In this document: piece by piece, positions 46,338-60,108 of the stretch
Layout of the letters: every line of letters begins with the position of its first letter
Position numbering within the stretch: position 1 is the first letter of the stretch
Source of the DNA: Naematelia aurantialba
Lineage: Eukaryota; Basidiomycota; Tremellomycetes; Tremellales; Naemateliaceae
Reading direction: 5' to 3'
DNA: 64,000 nucleotides
Assembly (NCBI GenBank): GCA_021527695.1
Contig: JAKFAO010000003.1
Location: forward strand, 1,550,001 to 1,614,000
Translations under genes and position numbers: made by a program
Notes under the pieces: model-generated
The model's input: the letters and a program-made list of their open reading frames with translations, nothing else
Told to the model about the DNA's origin: nothing
Database searches by the model: none

Positions 46338-46646
46338 TGTGGCCCCCCAACAATGGAAACGCAGGTGCTGCTACTGTGCTCAAAGCGACAAGAGGTCCAG
46401 TGGCAACAGTAGAGGGGTGATTATTTAAGGAATAACTCGCAGTCGACGTCTGTCTTTAACTTCAACCAAGACAACACGTATATCTCGACGACAGTGACTC
46501 ATGCATGGCCAACGCCGCGAGAGGGCTTCCTGCCTTCGGTGTATGTGGAGTTTGAGCCCGGATAAAAGGACAAGCAGGAAACAAAGGGCCCTTCTGACCT
46601 ACATGTTTCGCCACTTGCGGTGCTTGATCATCTTCATTCTCTGGCG
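46338..46646. promoter_or_regulatory. Divergent promoter region of ESS2 and the small acidic protein gene
   Basis: About 310 bases between two divergent start codons. No ORF of interest was seen. Confidence 0.45.
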
Positions 46647-47147
46647 ATGATCATGCAACATGCCGAGGCAATGTCACAAAAGACCATCGAAGGGCAGTCA
46701 TACAATGAGCCCAACACATACTCCATGAGTGACCAGGACTATTCCTGGCACAAACCGTGGACGAGCACTCCGGTCCCTGCAGCGACGATTCGCGAGATCC
46801 CCGACCGTCCCGAAAACCAGGACGAGCTCTCCGACGTCTTCGCTGGAATGCAGATGAGACCTACCCCCACCGTCGTGGGTGTTCCCATGGAGATGAGATC
46901 CACCCAGGCGGACGGAGAATGCTTCCAAGCGCCCAAGACGGAACGAATGTCGCGTCGCCAAAGTAACCTATCCACCGTCTTTGGCGAGGACGTCGAGTCC
47001 CGAATGACAGCCGAGGATCAACGCAGGATAGAAGAAGTCACGATGGTGTCCTCGGAGTACGGGGATATACACGAGATGGATGGCATGGTGCTGACTGTTG
47101 CGTCAGAGGCCAGCGAGTCTGACGACTCTGACATTGACATGGTCTGA
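46647..47147 (+). CDS. Small acidic protein of unknown function, 166 aa
   Basis: A single open frame from the ATG at 46647 to 47147. The upstream in-frame GTG at 46620 is not used in eukaryotes. The protein is Glu/Asp/Met/Thr-rich with no membrane segment; it contains YSWHKPWTSTPVPAATIREI near the start, an RRQS site and an acidic end SEASESDDSDIDMV. An upstream exon cannot be excluded. No family is recognised. Codon third positions favour this frame over its overlaps, which supports it as a real gene. Confidence 0.55.
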   Translation: MIMQHAEAMSQKTIEGQSYNEPNTYSMSDQDYSWHKPWTSTPVPAATIREIPDRPENQDELSDVFAGMQMRPTPTVVGVPMEMRSTQADGECFQAPKTERMSRRQSNLSTVFGEDVESRMTAEDQRRIEEVTMVSSEYGDIHEMDGMVLTVASEASESDDSDIDMV

Positions 47148-48459
<1,312 letters not shown>

Positions 48460-48744
48460 GGATTCGAGGTAGCGGTTCGTGGCTAGGCCAGTGGGGAGCG
48501 TTATCGGCCGACCGAGACGGTCAGACCGATGCCGCTGTTGTCATCAGTAGATTTGAGCATGCACGACATGACGAGGCATGTCTGTGATACCGATTCATAT
48601 GCTTGCGTATACTTCAATGCAACGGTCGGTCTGTAGTGCTTTCTACGTATTTTCTCATTCGCGCCTGGGAGCTCCGCGTTTTTGTACATTCCACCCATCG
48701 CCGTCTACTTCTACTCGCCATATTCACATCGTCCTCAAGCCACA

Positions 48745-50281
48745 ATGTCGCAAGGCTACGCCATCGTCGACGTCGACGAAGAGGTACGTGGTAACAACCC
48801 GCCAGCGCGGCTGCTTACCTGGCGTTCTTGTCTCTGTTCCGTGGTGCACACCACAAACTACTACCGCGCCCCACCATCTCATGTTCTCATACCTCCCCAC
48901 AGGCCAACGATATCACCAACTCCGGTCCCAGCAACCTTGAGTTCAAGAGTACGTCTTCTAGAGTTCCTCATAGACCCATCTGCACGTCCATCTGCCTTTG
49001 CTCAAGGGATTTAGCATTCCTCTCGACAGACCCGGCACCGCAACGACCCCTCTCCCCTTCTAATCGCCGTGATGCGCCCGATGTCCCGTACAGCCCGTTC
49101 AACATCGCCTACTACCAGGTTCGTGGTGCCCTGCCCTTGCTTTCACCCTGCCGCGATCCGTCGCTCTTCCTCACATTGTGATGCGCGATGCGTGCTGGAT
49201 GTCATGTGCTATGGATATGTTGTGCTGAGGGTGCTATGGAGATGTTGTGCTGAGGGTGCTATGGGATATGTCGTGCTGAGCGGGGCAGAGCTACTTTGAC
49301 GTCGATACCAATGTGGTTCTCAAGCGCGTGGGCCTGGCGATGATTCCGCGCGACGGCTTCATTGTCGAAGTGTGCGATGGGCAAATCGACCTCTACGGTG
49401 AGTGGCCTGGTATACCACCCTTCACTCTCCCTCTCGACCCGCGCGGGTGCCGTCGACTAGATCTGCCGTGGGCGGGAGCTGACAGTCTCCAGGCCCATTC
49501 TGGACATTAACGACCCTGATCCTCGTGCTGTACACCACATCGACCCTCACAGCGTCGATAACGCAGTACCTCTCCACGCCCGACGGCCACACCTCGTCCA
49601 ACCTCCCCCTCCTGTCCACCGCCTTCTCAGTAGTGTACATCTACGGCCTCGTGGTGCCTACCCTCCTGTGGGCCGCGACAAAGTGGCTAGGGATTGGCGA
49701 GTGGGGCCCAGCCGAAGCGCTCGGTCTCTACGGCTACGCGATGGGCGTGTTTGTGCCTATCAGCTTGCTCTGTCTCATCCCAGTCGGCATTCTCAGATGG
49801 GCCCTCGTCGCTGCCAGTGCCTTTAGCTCGGGCTACTTTTTGTGAGTCCCTAGTCTTCCTACCCCTCTCCTTCAATTAACTCTCCCCCCTATCTCCTCTC
49901 CCCCCCTTCCTCCAACTCTTTACCCAACCGCCCGTGCCAGTCATCCGCCAACCCACGGGCAGATCGCAGGACATGTGCTGATGAACATAGGATACGGAAC
50001 ATATACCCCGTTCTGGCCTCGGTTGGTGCACAGAATGCCCCCGCGCCTAAAACTAACAACGACAGGCCGACAACAAACTGTCTCGACTTCTGATCATCAT
50101 CGTTGCTGTCCTACACGCCGCCATGGCGTTGGCCATGAAGGTTCTCTTCTTCTCGTGAGTCTCTAGTCCCTGTTCTGCACTCCACACGCGAAACACGCTC
50201 ACAAGTCTTAGCTATGCTGTAGCCGGAGTCCGCGTGGGCCCCGATCCCCTAGACAGTCCCATCGATACTCCAGAATTATGA
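48745..50281 (+). CDS. Yip1-domain membrane protein (YIPF1/2-like), Rab-interacting
   Basis: Eight exons: 48745-48783, 48903-48948, 49015-49118, 49289-49397, 49493-49841, 49941-50025, 50066-50154 and 50212-50281, giving 296 aa. The cytosolic half contains SPFNIAYYQSYFDVDT, the conserved approach to the membrane domain, then GPFWTLTTLILVLY. Five hydrophobic segments follow, including VVYIYGLVVPTLLWAATKW and LLIIIVAVLHAAMALAMKV. Yip1-family proteins bind prenylated Rab GTPases at the Golgi and endosomes. It lies directly downstream of YPT6 on the same strand (286 bp), a suggestive neighbour. Exon 6 (49941-50025) is the least certain part. Intron 3 (49119-49288) contains a tandem repeat. Confidence 0.85.
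49198..49280 (+). repeat. Intronic tandem repeat, ~24-bp unit, three copies
   Basis: The unit GTGCTATGGATATGTTGTGC followed by TGAGG occurs three times with small changes inside intron 3 of the Yip1-family gene. Confidence 0.85.
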
Positions 50282-50423
50282 TGCTTTAGACCTTGTTCAG
50301 TCCTCGGTCTCCCTAAAATGATGATGCATAGCATGTTGATAGTCGAGATATTCGAGACAGTCGCCCGAGCTCCAGGGTGATGATGCATTGGATCTTGAGC
50401 GTGAACAGTACAATGACAATATG

Positions 50424-53400
50424 CTAGAATGGTACGTTTTTCATCTCGCCGGCCGCGAGGATATCGTCGTCGAAAATGGCGCCGTCATCAAACGACGTGT
50501 TCTCTACTTCCTCGTCTCCGACACGTCCTGCTTCGTCGTCTGCTTCGTCTTCTCTCTCCCTTTCGCCCCCGTCTCCCTCGAGCGACAGCTGTCTTCTTCC
50601 TGTATATGATTCGGGAAAGTCGCCTGATCGATCATCGAACGACCCGGGCATGCTACTTTGCCGACTACGTCGGCCGCTGTACTCATCTTCCTCTGCCTCG
50701 CTGAGCTCGTCCGACGACATGGCCGGCGCGATCAGCGGGCTGCTCGGGCGAGAGCTCGGTTCATACGTAGGCAAGAGGGGCTGTTTCGACGATCTCCGGC
50801 CGATCGAGGCAATCTTACCCAACATGCCCACACTAAGGCGCGACGAATCCGACCGCGCGGAGAGTGCTGGAGACGGCGGTGAGAAATCGGGTAGTGGAAT
50901 CTCCGGGACTTCGATCCGCCAGTAGTTGAAGTCTGTGAATTCAGGCTTGAACTTTGTGCTGACTGGCGGGAAGACCTCGTTGACCAGATCGTTCTGAGGT
51001 CAGCTGCTGCCGCGTGCAACGACTCACGAGACTCGTGTAGCTGGCTTTATGGCCTGCCGACTGGAGCAGTTCCGTCTTGACGACGCCCGTAGAATCAATG
51101 GTGTAGATTTTCGACGTGGGCACACCGACACTCCGATAGCTCATGGCGTCGGTGATTCGGTTGCCAAAACCAGCAAAGAACGCCTCTTTCGCTTTATCGC
51201 CAAACAAACGCTGAATGTCTCGCAGGCAAGCCATCTTGAACAGTTCGGGTTTGCGCATGATCACCTCGCTGCCCCATCAGCCCCGTCACGACTCAGGACC
51301 TACCGATGCAAGCTAGCCATCAGCCGGTCGGGCGACATGATCACAGGGCCCTCGGGCAGCCGATACTCCCCCTGGTTGATACTCTTGAGATATTCACGGG
51401 TAGAGTCTGCCTGGCCAATGGCTCTCGAGGTAAGATAGAGGATCTTGTAGCCGTTGTTGCAGATATCTGTGTACAGCTTTGCAATCCCCAGATGCGTCCA
51501 ATCTCGTCCGATTGCCGCAAAGACATGGCCAAGGGCGTCAGACTTGGTGATAGTCCCATCGATATCAGAGATGACGACCTGATCCGTGTCGTCCCACAGA
51601 AAGATTCGTGCCGAGCATACGGCATTCCCCGAATATGACGAGGTCACAGAGAATTGGACGGTGTTGGGACCGGGTTTGAGTTCGAGTTGTAACTGTTGTC
51701 AGTAGAGCTCGGGCGCTCTCTCACCAATTGATCCGAAGATAAGCGCAGCGTCTTCGCGTACTGCTTGTTCGAAGCGGCAGCACCGGTCGAGTCATCGCCA
51801 GTCGAGGGAGGAAGTGGCTGTGGCTTGTCCGATGCGGGAACAGCCGGGGCGGAGGTCGAGAGCGGTGGAGCAGCAGGTGGGGCCGCTGAATTCTGCCCTC
51901 GACGCCACCATCGAGACCACCCGTAACCTGACGCTGGACGCGCACCCGCTTCAGAGCTCACGCCGAGATCATGCAGAGAGGGCAGCGCGCTGTCTGACAA
52001 GTTCGGCGGAGTCAAAGATTGACGGTAGCTGGAGAGGGCGTAAAGCAGTCGATAGCCTGTGCGCCACGTATAATATCTAAAAGGATCAGGGCGAAACATA
52101 CACAAGCCTTACTGTGATCGATACCGAATGACAAGTCGATCATCATTGACCACTGTCGGTTCCTCGACAAACATTTGCAACGAAACCCGATTTCTGAGGA
52201 AGATATTCTGGATGTCATCCTATCTGTCAGCGGAGACTCCACCCACACTCACGGCTTCTGTGTCCAACTGCTCTGAACCACACAGTGACAGCTCAAAGAG
52301 GTGCCTGTGACCTTCTAACGTCTCGAGGATGAACAGGAAGGGACTATCCTCCACATTCTTCAATTTAGCCATATGCCCAGATGGTTCAAGCGGCAGATAC
52401 CGCGATCCGCCAGGCATACTGTCTGCTCTCACTCGGTCCTCTCGGCCGGGCCTCAGGGCGTCGTCGGAAGCCGTGCGGACCATTTCTTGGCTCGGTAGCT
52501 CATCCACATCGCCGACCGAATTGTTCGAGGTCGGCAGGCGTCCCCAGTCCCATGCAAGATCCATGGCCGCTGCGTGCCCCAAAGGATAGCGAGGAGGCGA
52601 TGATGGAAAGATCGCCCCGTTTGGTGTGCGACTGAGCGTGCTAGGTGATGATGGACGATATGGGGACCGTGTGACAGCAGACGTCGCGGTTGTCGGGACG
52701 TCATCATCGAGATCCGGTGGCGGCTCGGATTGGATTCTCTCTCGGCGGGAGCGTTTCAGAGCAGAGGCGCTTTCTGTAGGTTCGTTAAGGTCGACGATTG
52801 GGGTGTCTGGAGCCGAGGCAGGATAATCAAGGGATGCAGCTTGCGCTGGGTAGTCGTCGGTAAGTGACGAGCCCAAGGGATCGGTGGAGCGCATAGTCAA
52901 CTGTGGACGAGCTGGATCATGCAACGTCTTGCTCGCCGTCATGAGGTCGCTGATGAGGGCCTCGGCAGATTCGTCCAGCTTTTTGTCATCCGTATATGCT
53001 GGAGGCAGCTTGAGGTCGACCATGTGCGACATGTCTGACTCGAGACCTTCCTTCTCCACGGTCTTGCTGTTATGGTAACCCGCCATGTCGAGCACCACAT
53101 CACGTCCATACACCACGGTCGGACCTTCGCCTTCGCCTTCTTTGACCTTTGGTATGGCGGCGTCACCTTGAGGATCGGCACCGTGCTCGTCCGCATAGTG
53201 TTCTAGCCTATGATTTCTCGATGGTAGGTGCGCATGCGCTCCCTCTGGGACCGCAATTGGATTTGGCGGTGCATCGGCTGCTGCCTTGGAGCCAGAAGGT
53301 TGCAAGGCATCGTGTGATTGTGGCATGCTACTGGGTCCGTTTTGAGATTTTGGCTCCTCGGCAGGGTAATCCTCGGCTGGCGGGGTCGACGAAAGACTTG

Positions 53401-54123
53401 TTGAAGATAACATCGAGGTAGCGGTGTCAAGCGCGGTGGAGGGAGAACTGGGTGGTGAAGCTACAAGTGTGCGAGAGTTTGGAGATGAGGACCGTCTGTG
53501 CTGGACCGAGTCGTTCAGGTCGAGAAAGTCGACGTCGACCAGTGGAGGCGTCCCCGGAACTGAGTGGACATGATGACCTATCTGTTGCTCGGTGGCGCCA
53601 AAAGGCTGCTGCGTAAGCGAGGTCGGTGGCAGCTGCTCTGGCTGGGCGTTTTCCTGCGTGGATGTTGGATGCGGAATATGCGCTTCGTCCAGTTCGGCAC
53701 CGGGATGGACATTGGCCGTCTGACATCAGCGCGAACCGTACATGCAGGACTCACGTCGCTGGGCATCACCACTGGGCTGGTGAGAAGCTCGGCCGGAACC
53801 TCCTCGTCTGTCTCGAGCACGAAGAAGGCTTCGCCCGACTCGCCGACCTTCATGCTGAATGGGGCAATGTGCGGAGCGGGCAGGTTATTCGGCAGACGAA
53901 GGGTGACCCGCTTCTCCCCTGCCCGCAGAACTTGCAGCTTGCCGAATCGGACATGGAACGGGGAGGACGCAAGGGTCACCTGCCCTTGGCTGTCGACATG
54001 CCGAATGACGATCACGTCGATGGCGCCAGAGAGTGTCGCCGGATTGATGCCCGAGTCTGCCTGTCAGCTTCGAATGACGGTGGGGTTCGTACAGTAGTTG
54101 TATGCCTTGGATAGGTACTGCAT
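50424..54123 (-). CDS. PAH1: Phosphatidate phosphatase (lipin)
   Basis: Eight minus-strand exons (54123-54093, 54056-53755, 53719-52253, 52219-52113, 52076-51725, 51692-51304, 51268-51028, 50993-50424) join in phase to 1152 aa. The N-lip domain starts [20 protein letters not shown] (intron removed) and includes [20 protein letters not shown] and [10 protein letters not shown]. The catalytic LNS2/HAD domain has the DxDxT motif as [11 protein letters not shown] at about residue 796, then [15 protein letters not shown] and [12 protein letters not shown]. Pah1 converts phosphatidic acid to diacylglycerol for triacylglycerol synthesis and represses nuclear-membrane growth genes. A ~500-residue Ser/Pro/Asp-rich insert between the domains is probably heavily phosphorylated. 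The acidic C-terminus resembles the Nem1-Spo7 docking tail of yeast (inference). Confidence 0.97.
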
Positions 54124-54437
54124 CGTGTGGCGGTGATGCTGGCGCTGTCACCTCCTCTTCCAACCGTCAGAATCACCAACAACAACGAGGGAAACGAGCT
54201 TGTTGAGATTTCGCAGGCTCATGCCATGCTCGTCGACATGTCCTATGCTCAAGACTTGATTCCTCGACTCGTGTTGAATGTATAGTTGATTTGCCGACGT
54301 GGCTCGCATCGTTCATCGTAGACGTAATGGGCGATGAGGTCGGTGGCCGGTGAGTCACGTGACTTTGACGAACTGGGTGGTGGTACAGAACCGCTGCCTG
54401 GTATTATGAGATGTTGCTGGACTGCCCATGTACAGCA
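54124..54437. promoter_or_regulatory. Divergent promoter region PAH1 / GPI11
   Basis: About 314 bases between the divergent start codons of two genes acting in lipid/ER metabolism. No repeat or ORF of note was seen. Confidence 0.5.
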
Positions 54438-55642
54438 ATGGCGCCGTCGTTCTCGCTCCGAGAGTACTTTGCGCTCCACCTCTACCTCGCATGTCTACTC
54501 GTAGGCTCGCTGCTCTTCCTCCCCCGGTCGTCCCGGTGGTTTCCCTTCTGGAGCTCAGCAACACCGGCTCACGCGTCCTCGCTCGACCGACCTGAACATC
54601 CGTTCCTCACGCCGCTGACGGCTAGCCCCGCACGGACGATGAGCTGGTTCGTGCTGGGTGAAATGGTGATTATGATGTGGTGGGGACAGCATCTGCAAGT
54701 CTGGGCGGCGGACAAGGACGCACGGCCTGCAGACCGGGACGTACGGATGCGCAATTTGGCCCACGTCAGTGCTGTCCGCTGTCCCGAGCATTTGGTGCCG
54801 TTTCGCTCATGCCGACTTTTACAGCGGCTGGTGGAGACCTGTGCAGCGACAGCGGCTGGCGCGCTGGTCCTGGCAGTCCTGATGGTTCTGCTCGGATCCC
54901 CGCTGAGCCAGTAAGTCCCGGCAGACGACAGGATCGCATCGCGCTTGTGGTTTCGAGAGGACAGCTGGAGTTGAATTGAGCTTGAGCTTGGATTGACGCA
55001 ATCGTCTAGGATACTACTCACCACACTCCTCGGGCTACACCTCTCACTGCTCTTGGTATGGCCGGTCGTGCACTGCCTAGGTGTCCCGTCCATCCACGAC
55101 GACGGTCTCCTAGCTCGATACCGCTTGACCAAGCTAGTCTGCGCCTTAGAGTACGTTCCGTGTCTCCGTTTCTCCGTCTCTCCGTGTGTCCGTTTCTCGG
55201 TCCCTCTGGGATATGATTCCGCTATCCGTCATCAGGATCAAGAATCTGTACACTGAAGCTGAACCTGTGACGAAGCTAGACCTGTGTGACGAAGCTGACC
55301 CCGACCCTCAGCGCGACAAGCCCAATGGAGAGGGCTCTAGTCTACCCTCTGGCCGGCACGGCCCTGGGAGCGTGGTCTGGGGCCGCTTTCCTGCTTCTGG
55401 ATTGGGACAGGCCGTGGCAGGTGGGTAACAACGCACGAGGGGCACTGACGACCAAGAGCTTTCCTCTACCCCCGACCGTCGGGTCCATCGTGGGCTTTCT
55501 CGTCGGAGGATTCGTATCGTGGGGCCGATCAGCCATCGAGTCCTTGTTGACAGACATCTCTATTGAGACGAGCGAGACTGCCAAGGACACAACTCGGAAG
55601 CCCGCACCAGTCAAAAGCGCATCGAGAAAGAAGGCACGGTGA
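54438..55642 (+). CDS. GPI11: GPI-anchor biosynthesis protein Gpi11/PIG-F
   Basis: Exons 54438-54764, 54825-54910, 55010-55150, 55312-55420 and 55457-55642 give 282 aa. Several membrane helices are visible (FALHLYLACLLVGSLLFLP, AAGALVLAVLMVLLGSPL, TTLLGLHLSLLLVWPVVHCL). The PIG-F signature ERALVYPLAGTALGAWSGA followed by LDWDRPWQ is complete. Gpi11 is the stabilising partner of Gpi13 and Gpi7, which add ethanolamine phosphate to GPI precursors in the ER. The last intron is 36 nt with an AAG acceptor; retaining it would keep the frame and add 12 residues after DRPWQ, but its removal restores the SFPLPPTVGS continuation typical of the family. The tail is basic (KSASRKKAR), fitting an ER membrane protein. 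Confidence 0.9.
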
Positions 55643-55677
55643 CATTATCGAGGATTTCTCAGCGATATGCATCAGAT

Positions 55678-58600
55678 TCATATAGCCTCGGGAACCAGGC
55701 GAAGCCATATAGCTCCCAGCATGCTCTTCTCTCTGACCACCTCCCACGGACCTACGACCGCCTGCGTTGGGTCACCCCGCCCAATCCGCCGTTCAAGATC
55801 TCGCCGCCCCTCTGCCGTCCCCTCGGCCTCTAGAGTCACCATACCACACCATTCCGGCGCAATATGCGTCGCGCCAGCAGTGACCTCGAAGCCAGCCACG
55901 TGTAGGTATCGCTTGGCATTCAAAATCGCCCCAGAGGCAGTGACCACGTCCCGCCTGTCAAATGCGAGCCGTAGGGACTTTTGAGCCTGCTCGACAAACG
56001 GAGCCACGTTGAGAAAGAGGATTTGCGGGCTTGGCAGGAAAGGGTGGTAATAGGTCGGGGAGAGGACGAAAGCGTCAAGGTACGCTGGCAAATGTCCGGT
56101 ACGACAGTATCTGTATTCGAGGGGTACCAATTTGTGCTTGATAAACGGAACAAAGAGCAGAACATGCTCCGTCGTTTGCGGCTGCCGAATCGCCGTATTG
56201 ATCTGTCCAACATCAGCCCCCTCTTACTCGCCCAATCACAGATCCCCTGAATACTCACCACGAGGTCTCCCAGTTGCAGACGTTTGAGAGCACCACACTT
56301 GTTCAGTTCGTGGACGGCTGCACTCGCTCCTTCAGCCGACGGCCAATGGCGGACCGAGTCTGACAGCGGAACGAACACTCGCAGCAGCGGAGCCCTTCCC
56401 GGCATGTAAGGGATTGGCAGGTCGAAAGCTGGCTCGACCCTCCGTAACGGTGATGTGAGTAGACGAGGGAAGCGCGATGGAAAGCTGCGCGATTGCGCAG
56501 ACGAAGCGGTCCCAATATCCGAACGATGACTAGATCGCCCCGCATCGCTCCCGGCAAAGCTTCCGCGATGGGCCATGACGGCTGAACTCGAGGAAGCCAT
56601 GGGAAAGACACTTCGAGAGACATTCTTCGTATCGATAGCCAAATTCCGCCTGGCGGGATGAAGAGAGACGGCATGTATAGACGGGTTGCTGTGCATGGAC
56701 ATGAACGAGCCTGGCCGAGTGGATTCCGACGATGTTCGGCTACGACTCTTGTTTCCTTTTTGCTTGAATCCATACCGCTTCGGACTGGGATAGCTGATTG
56801 GAGGAGGAGCATTCTTGCTCAGACGATTCGACGAGGCAGTCGGTGACGAAGAATTGTTGAATGGAGGTGCAGGCATGCCGACGCTATGACTGCGCTTGCG
56901 TGAAAACACGAGCGCTTTGGCTGACGCGAGTGAAGCGATAGAGCCTCGCCGATGCAGGCTGGGGTTACTTTGTGGTTCATCATTCGATAGACTTTCGACC
57001 TGTTTGGCAGCGAGAGGTTCCGGCATCGCAATTTCAATGAGCCGCTCTTGCCGTGGCATTTGCGTAGGCGCCATGCTTCCTGCGTCGGAGCCCGCCCTGC
57101 TGCTTATACGGGATCGCGAATGCGCGCCAAAGGACACGAGACTCGAGGCGGATCCCGAAGCAGGGAGCTGTAATGACGAGCCAGGATCGTCTTCAAATGG
57201 TGACGGTGCTGTGTCGGGGAATGCCGATGGTGGAAGGCCTCGCAGATGGAGGACGATGAGCGTGTGAGACAGGCACAGATGCTCCAGCAAAGGCTGCCAT
57301 TGCTTGGGATAGGTGGCATATGTGGAAGGATCATGTAGGAGCGATTCCACTGGATTTAGCCGCCGCTCATATATGCTTACTCACAGAATCCTTCCCAGAC
57401 CTGCAAATTTGGCCAGCTCCGCCCCTTTTCATGTTGCACCGCAACATCCCAAGCAGCCAGGACCCAGCGACCGACAAGCTCACCAGAGACGGCCCTGCGT
57501 ATATGCTCAGAGGTACCCAAAAGTGATAGGAAGGAGTTGATGGTCAATTGAGACAGGAGCGCAGCCTGGATACGAGGTTGAGAGATGAGCCGATAGAGAT
57601 TCGCGACACTTGATTCTTGTATGCGAGAGTAGGGAGGCAATTGCTCAGACTGGGTTGTCGAGACTTCTCGCTTGCGGGGCGAAGAAGCATTTCTACGGTC
57701 ATTTGCGATGGCGTCTGTTTGGGGTGATTTCGAAAAATCAATACTCTGGGGTGGTTTGTTCGATGTCGCCGACGGCTGCCGTGCGGCCGGATTATGAGAT
57801 CGAGAAAGCAGAGGGGGAATTGCGGACGAGTCACTACGTCGCGATTGTATCGGCCCCGAGCCGCTAGCTCTGATTGGAGATTGCCGCATCCCACCCGGCA
57901 TTATCGCACTTCCACTCTGCGTTGCTGTCCGAGCGTGTTGCACAGGCATACTAGGCACATCCGCCGATGACCCACTTGGGCTATTATGCCTGTACTCTAC
58001 GCCTCCGGGACGGCCCGGTGTTCTTGGGAGAGGCCGGGAAGAACGACGCTGTGGGAGCGGTGCCGGCTGTGTTTGCGTAACAGGCGATGTAGGTGACCGC
58101 TCGGGCTGTCGATGCAAGATCGAGTTGGAAATTGCTTTGGCATATGCACTCGCCTCGGATTCACCGGTCACTGGCGGTCGACCAGCCTGTGGTGGGACCG
58201 CCGTCTTCGCGGGTCTCGCTGTATCGTACGAATCCGTCTTGCGGTCGTGGGAGCTTGCATTGTGTTCGCGGAGGTCTGCATTTGGCTCTCGGGACACTCG
58301 GACACTCGTGGAGGTGGAACGATCCATGTGAGCATGGCCATTTTGTCTAGCTTGATCGGTTGCAATCGTTCGCGAACTTGATCCTTCACTCGCATGTCTT
58401 TGCTGGACTACAGCAGGATATGACAAAGGCGGGCTACGTTGATGTACACCGTTTGCCAAGCCGTTGGAGGTAATGTGGGGGGTCCGCGCTGCTGCCGATG
58501 GTCCCGTTGGCGTCGACGCTGAGCGGGACGATTTTTGTTGAGTGGGAATGGGAGGTTTCTCTTGTCTGCTCATCGCACTTTTATACTGAAGCTCAACCGC

Positions 58601-59266
58601 GGGGTCACCTGGCGATGCCCAAGGTGCGGATGCTGTAGAGGGAGGGATCACTGGCTGCCGAGAAGCAACACGGATCGGTGGCGTCCCGATGGAGAGGTGC
58701 GGGAAGCGCGACGATAGGGGATCTTCGTCGCGGGGTGGAGATGAAGGCGGGGATGCCAGGGCAGGATAAATGGTGTTTCTCGTCTCTGGTTGCAGGGAAC
58801 GACGACCTTGATGAGGGACGGCTCCTGAATACGATGGGATCTCCGCCGGGGCTGCTTCGAATGGTTGCCTCGCGTTTCTCTCCGTTTCCCAGGCTCCACC
58901 GTCTGATGCTCCCCTGGAGGTGACGGTAGTGGAATGGGGCTGGGGGCCACCTACGGCCCAGTTTGGGCCGGATTGGATTGGTCTTCCATTCACAACTCGG
59001 CTCGGTCCAGCAGTCGCAGCGTAATCCCCTTCTCCCCAGGCAGGTGGTTGTGGGTAAGGCTGATACGGAGGACCAGCAAGGACCTGGGCGCCACGGGAGT
59101 CGACAGGGCCTGATGTCGAGCGACTCGTGATCTTCGATTGGGGAAGCGGCGGGGGTACATCTTTCTCGACGCTGGGATGTTGCGAGGACGAGAGAGAGAA
59201 TCGGCGGATAAAGGACAACTTTTTGGCAGGCTGAGGCGGCTCCTTGTCGACCGTAGCATTGGGCAT
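55678..59266 (-). CDS. Uncharacterised 1165-aa protein, Ser/Pro-rich with two conserved-looking blocks
   Basis: Three minus-strand exons: 59266-57385, 57349-56259 and 56202-55678. Introns are 36 and 56 nt. The first ~520 residues are low complexity (Ser, Pro, Arg, Gln). A helical block around residues ~540-640 follows: SVANLYRLISQPRIQAALL, INSFLSLLGTSEHIRRAVSG and WVLAAWDVAVQHEK, continuing with a Leu-rich HLCLSHTLIVLHLRGLPPS stretch. A second Ser-rich linker leads to a C-terminal domain of ~250 residues with LLRVFVPLSDSV, VLLFVPFIKHKLVPLEYRYC and YHPFLPSPQILFLN. I do not recognise the family; overall layout suggests a regulatory or scaffold protein. It converges tail-to-tail on GPI11 with 35 bases between stops. 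Confidence 0.75.
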
Positions 59267-60108
59267 CTTGACAGCTCGGCTGGATTGTCAAATTCATCAT
59301 CTTTCAACAAGAGCAGACTTACCCAATAATGCAATGCTACCTCAACCGTCAAACGAGAACAAGCGCAATCCACAAGTTCCCCCTTTCTCCACCGATTTCC
59401 ACAGACACGGCCTACGCCAGGGTCACCGGCACACCAAGAGCTCGCATCGAGAGTCTCAGGTGCAAGTGTCGAGAGGTGAATTGCACGCCTTCGATGGTCT
59501 GTCGAGATCAGCCGAGTTACCGTGGACGAGTCGGTGCGGCCATGTATGCAATGACGAGCTCGTTACCCAACGCGTTGTCGAGGTCGGCTCACTGCAAGCG
59601 CGGGTTGTCACGTTCCGCCAAGAGGTGGATTCTTTAATCGGGCCCTCCTCGAAATGTACCGGCGAAAGGCGACAGGCTGTTGCCACCTCTGATGGTTATT
59701 CTTTACGAGGGCAAATCTTCAGAGGCAGCCTGGGGGAGCAGGCCGGCACGAGCGTATGATCGCGATGAACAAGGTGCTCAACTCGTGGTTCCGGGCTCAG
59801 ATGCGGATCGTCACAGGCGGGCGGATTCAAAGGTCTGGCTCTTACAACTGCCACTCGGTGAACGCACCCCAAGCTCTTAGACAAGACAGTCATTGCAGCG
59901 GCGTATGCTAGATGAACCAGAAGCCACTAGAGGAAGGTCACCCATGGAATGGGCCAGCTTTGTTTCTTGTCAACATCCAGCCTCCTTTATTCTTGATTCG
60001 TGATGTCGACTAAAGCTGGAAAGACGTGTTTGCCGACCTTACGACTCCCTCCCACATCTGTCCTGTGAAGCTACCTGAAAGGCGATGCATGAACCCGCCG
60101 GGACATGA
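59267..60108. other. Unassigned 0.84-kb region, possible small spliced gene
   Basis: No recognised family. Plus-strand fragments such as NRALLEMYRRKATG (about 59635-59680) and ERMIAMNKVLNSWFRAQM (about 59750-59805) look protein-like but are not in one uninterrupted frame, and a minus-strand frame at 59696-59893 overlaps them. It otherwise would hold the promoter of the 1165-aa gene and the 3' UTR of ARD1. Confidence 0.35.
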
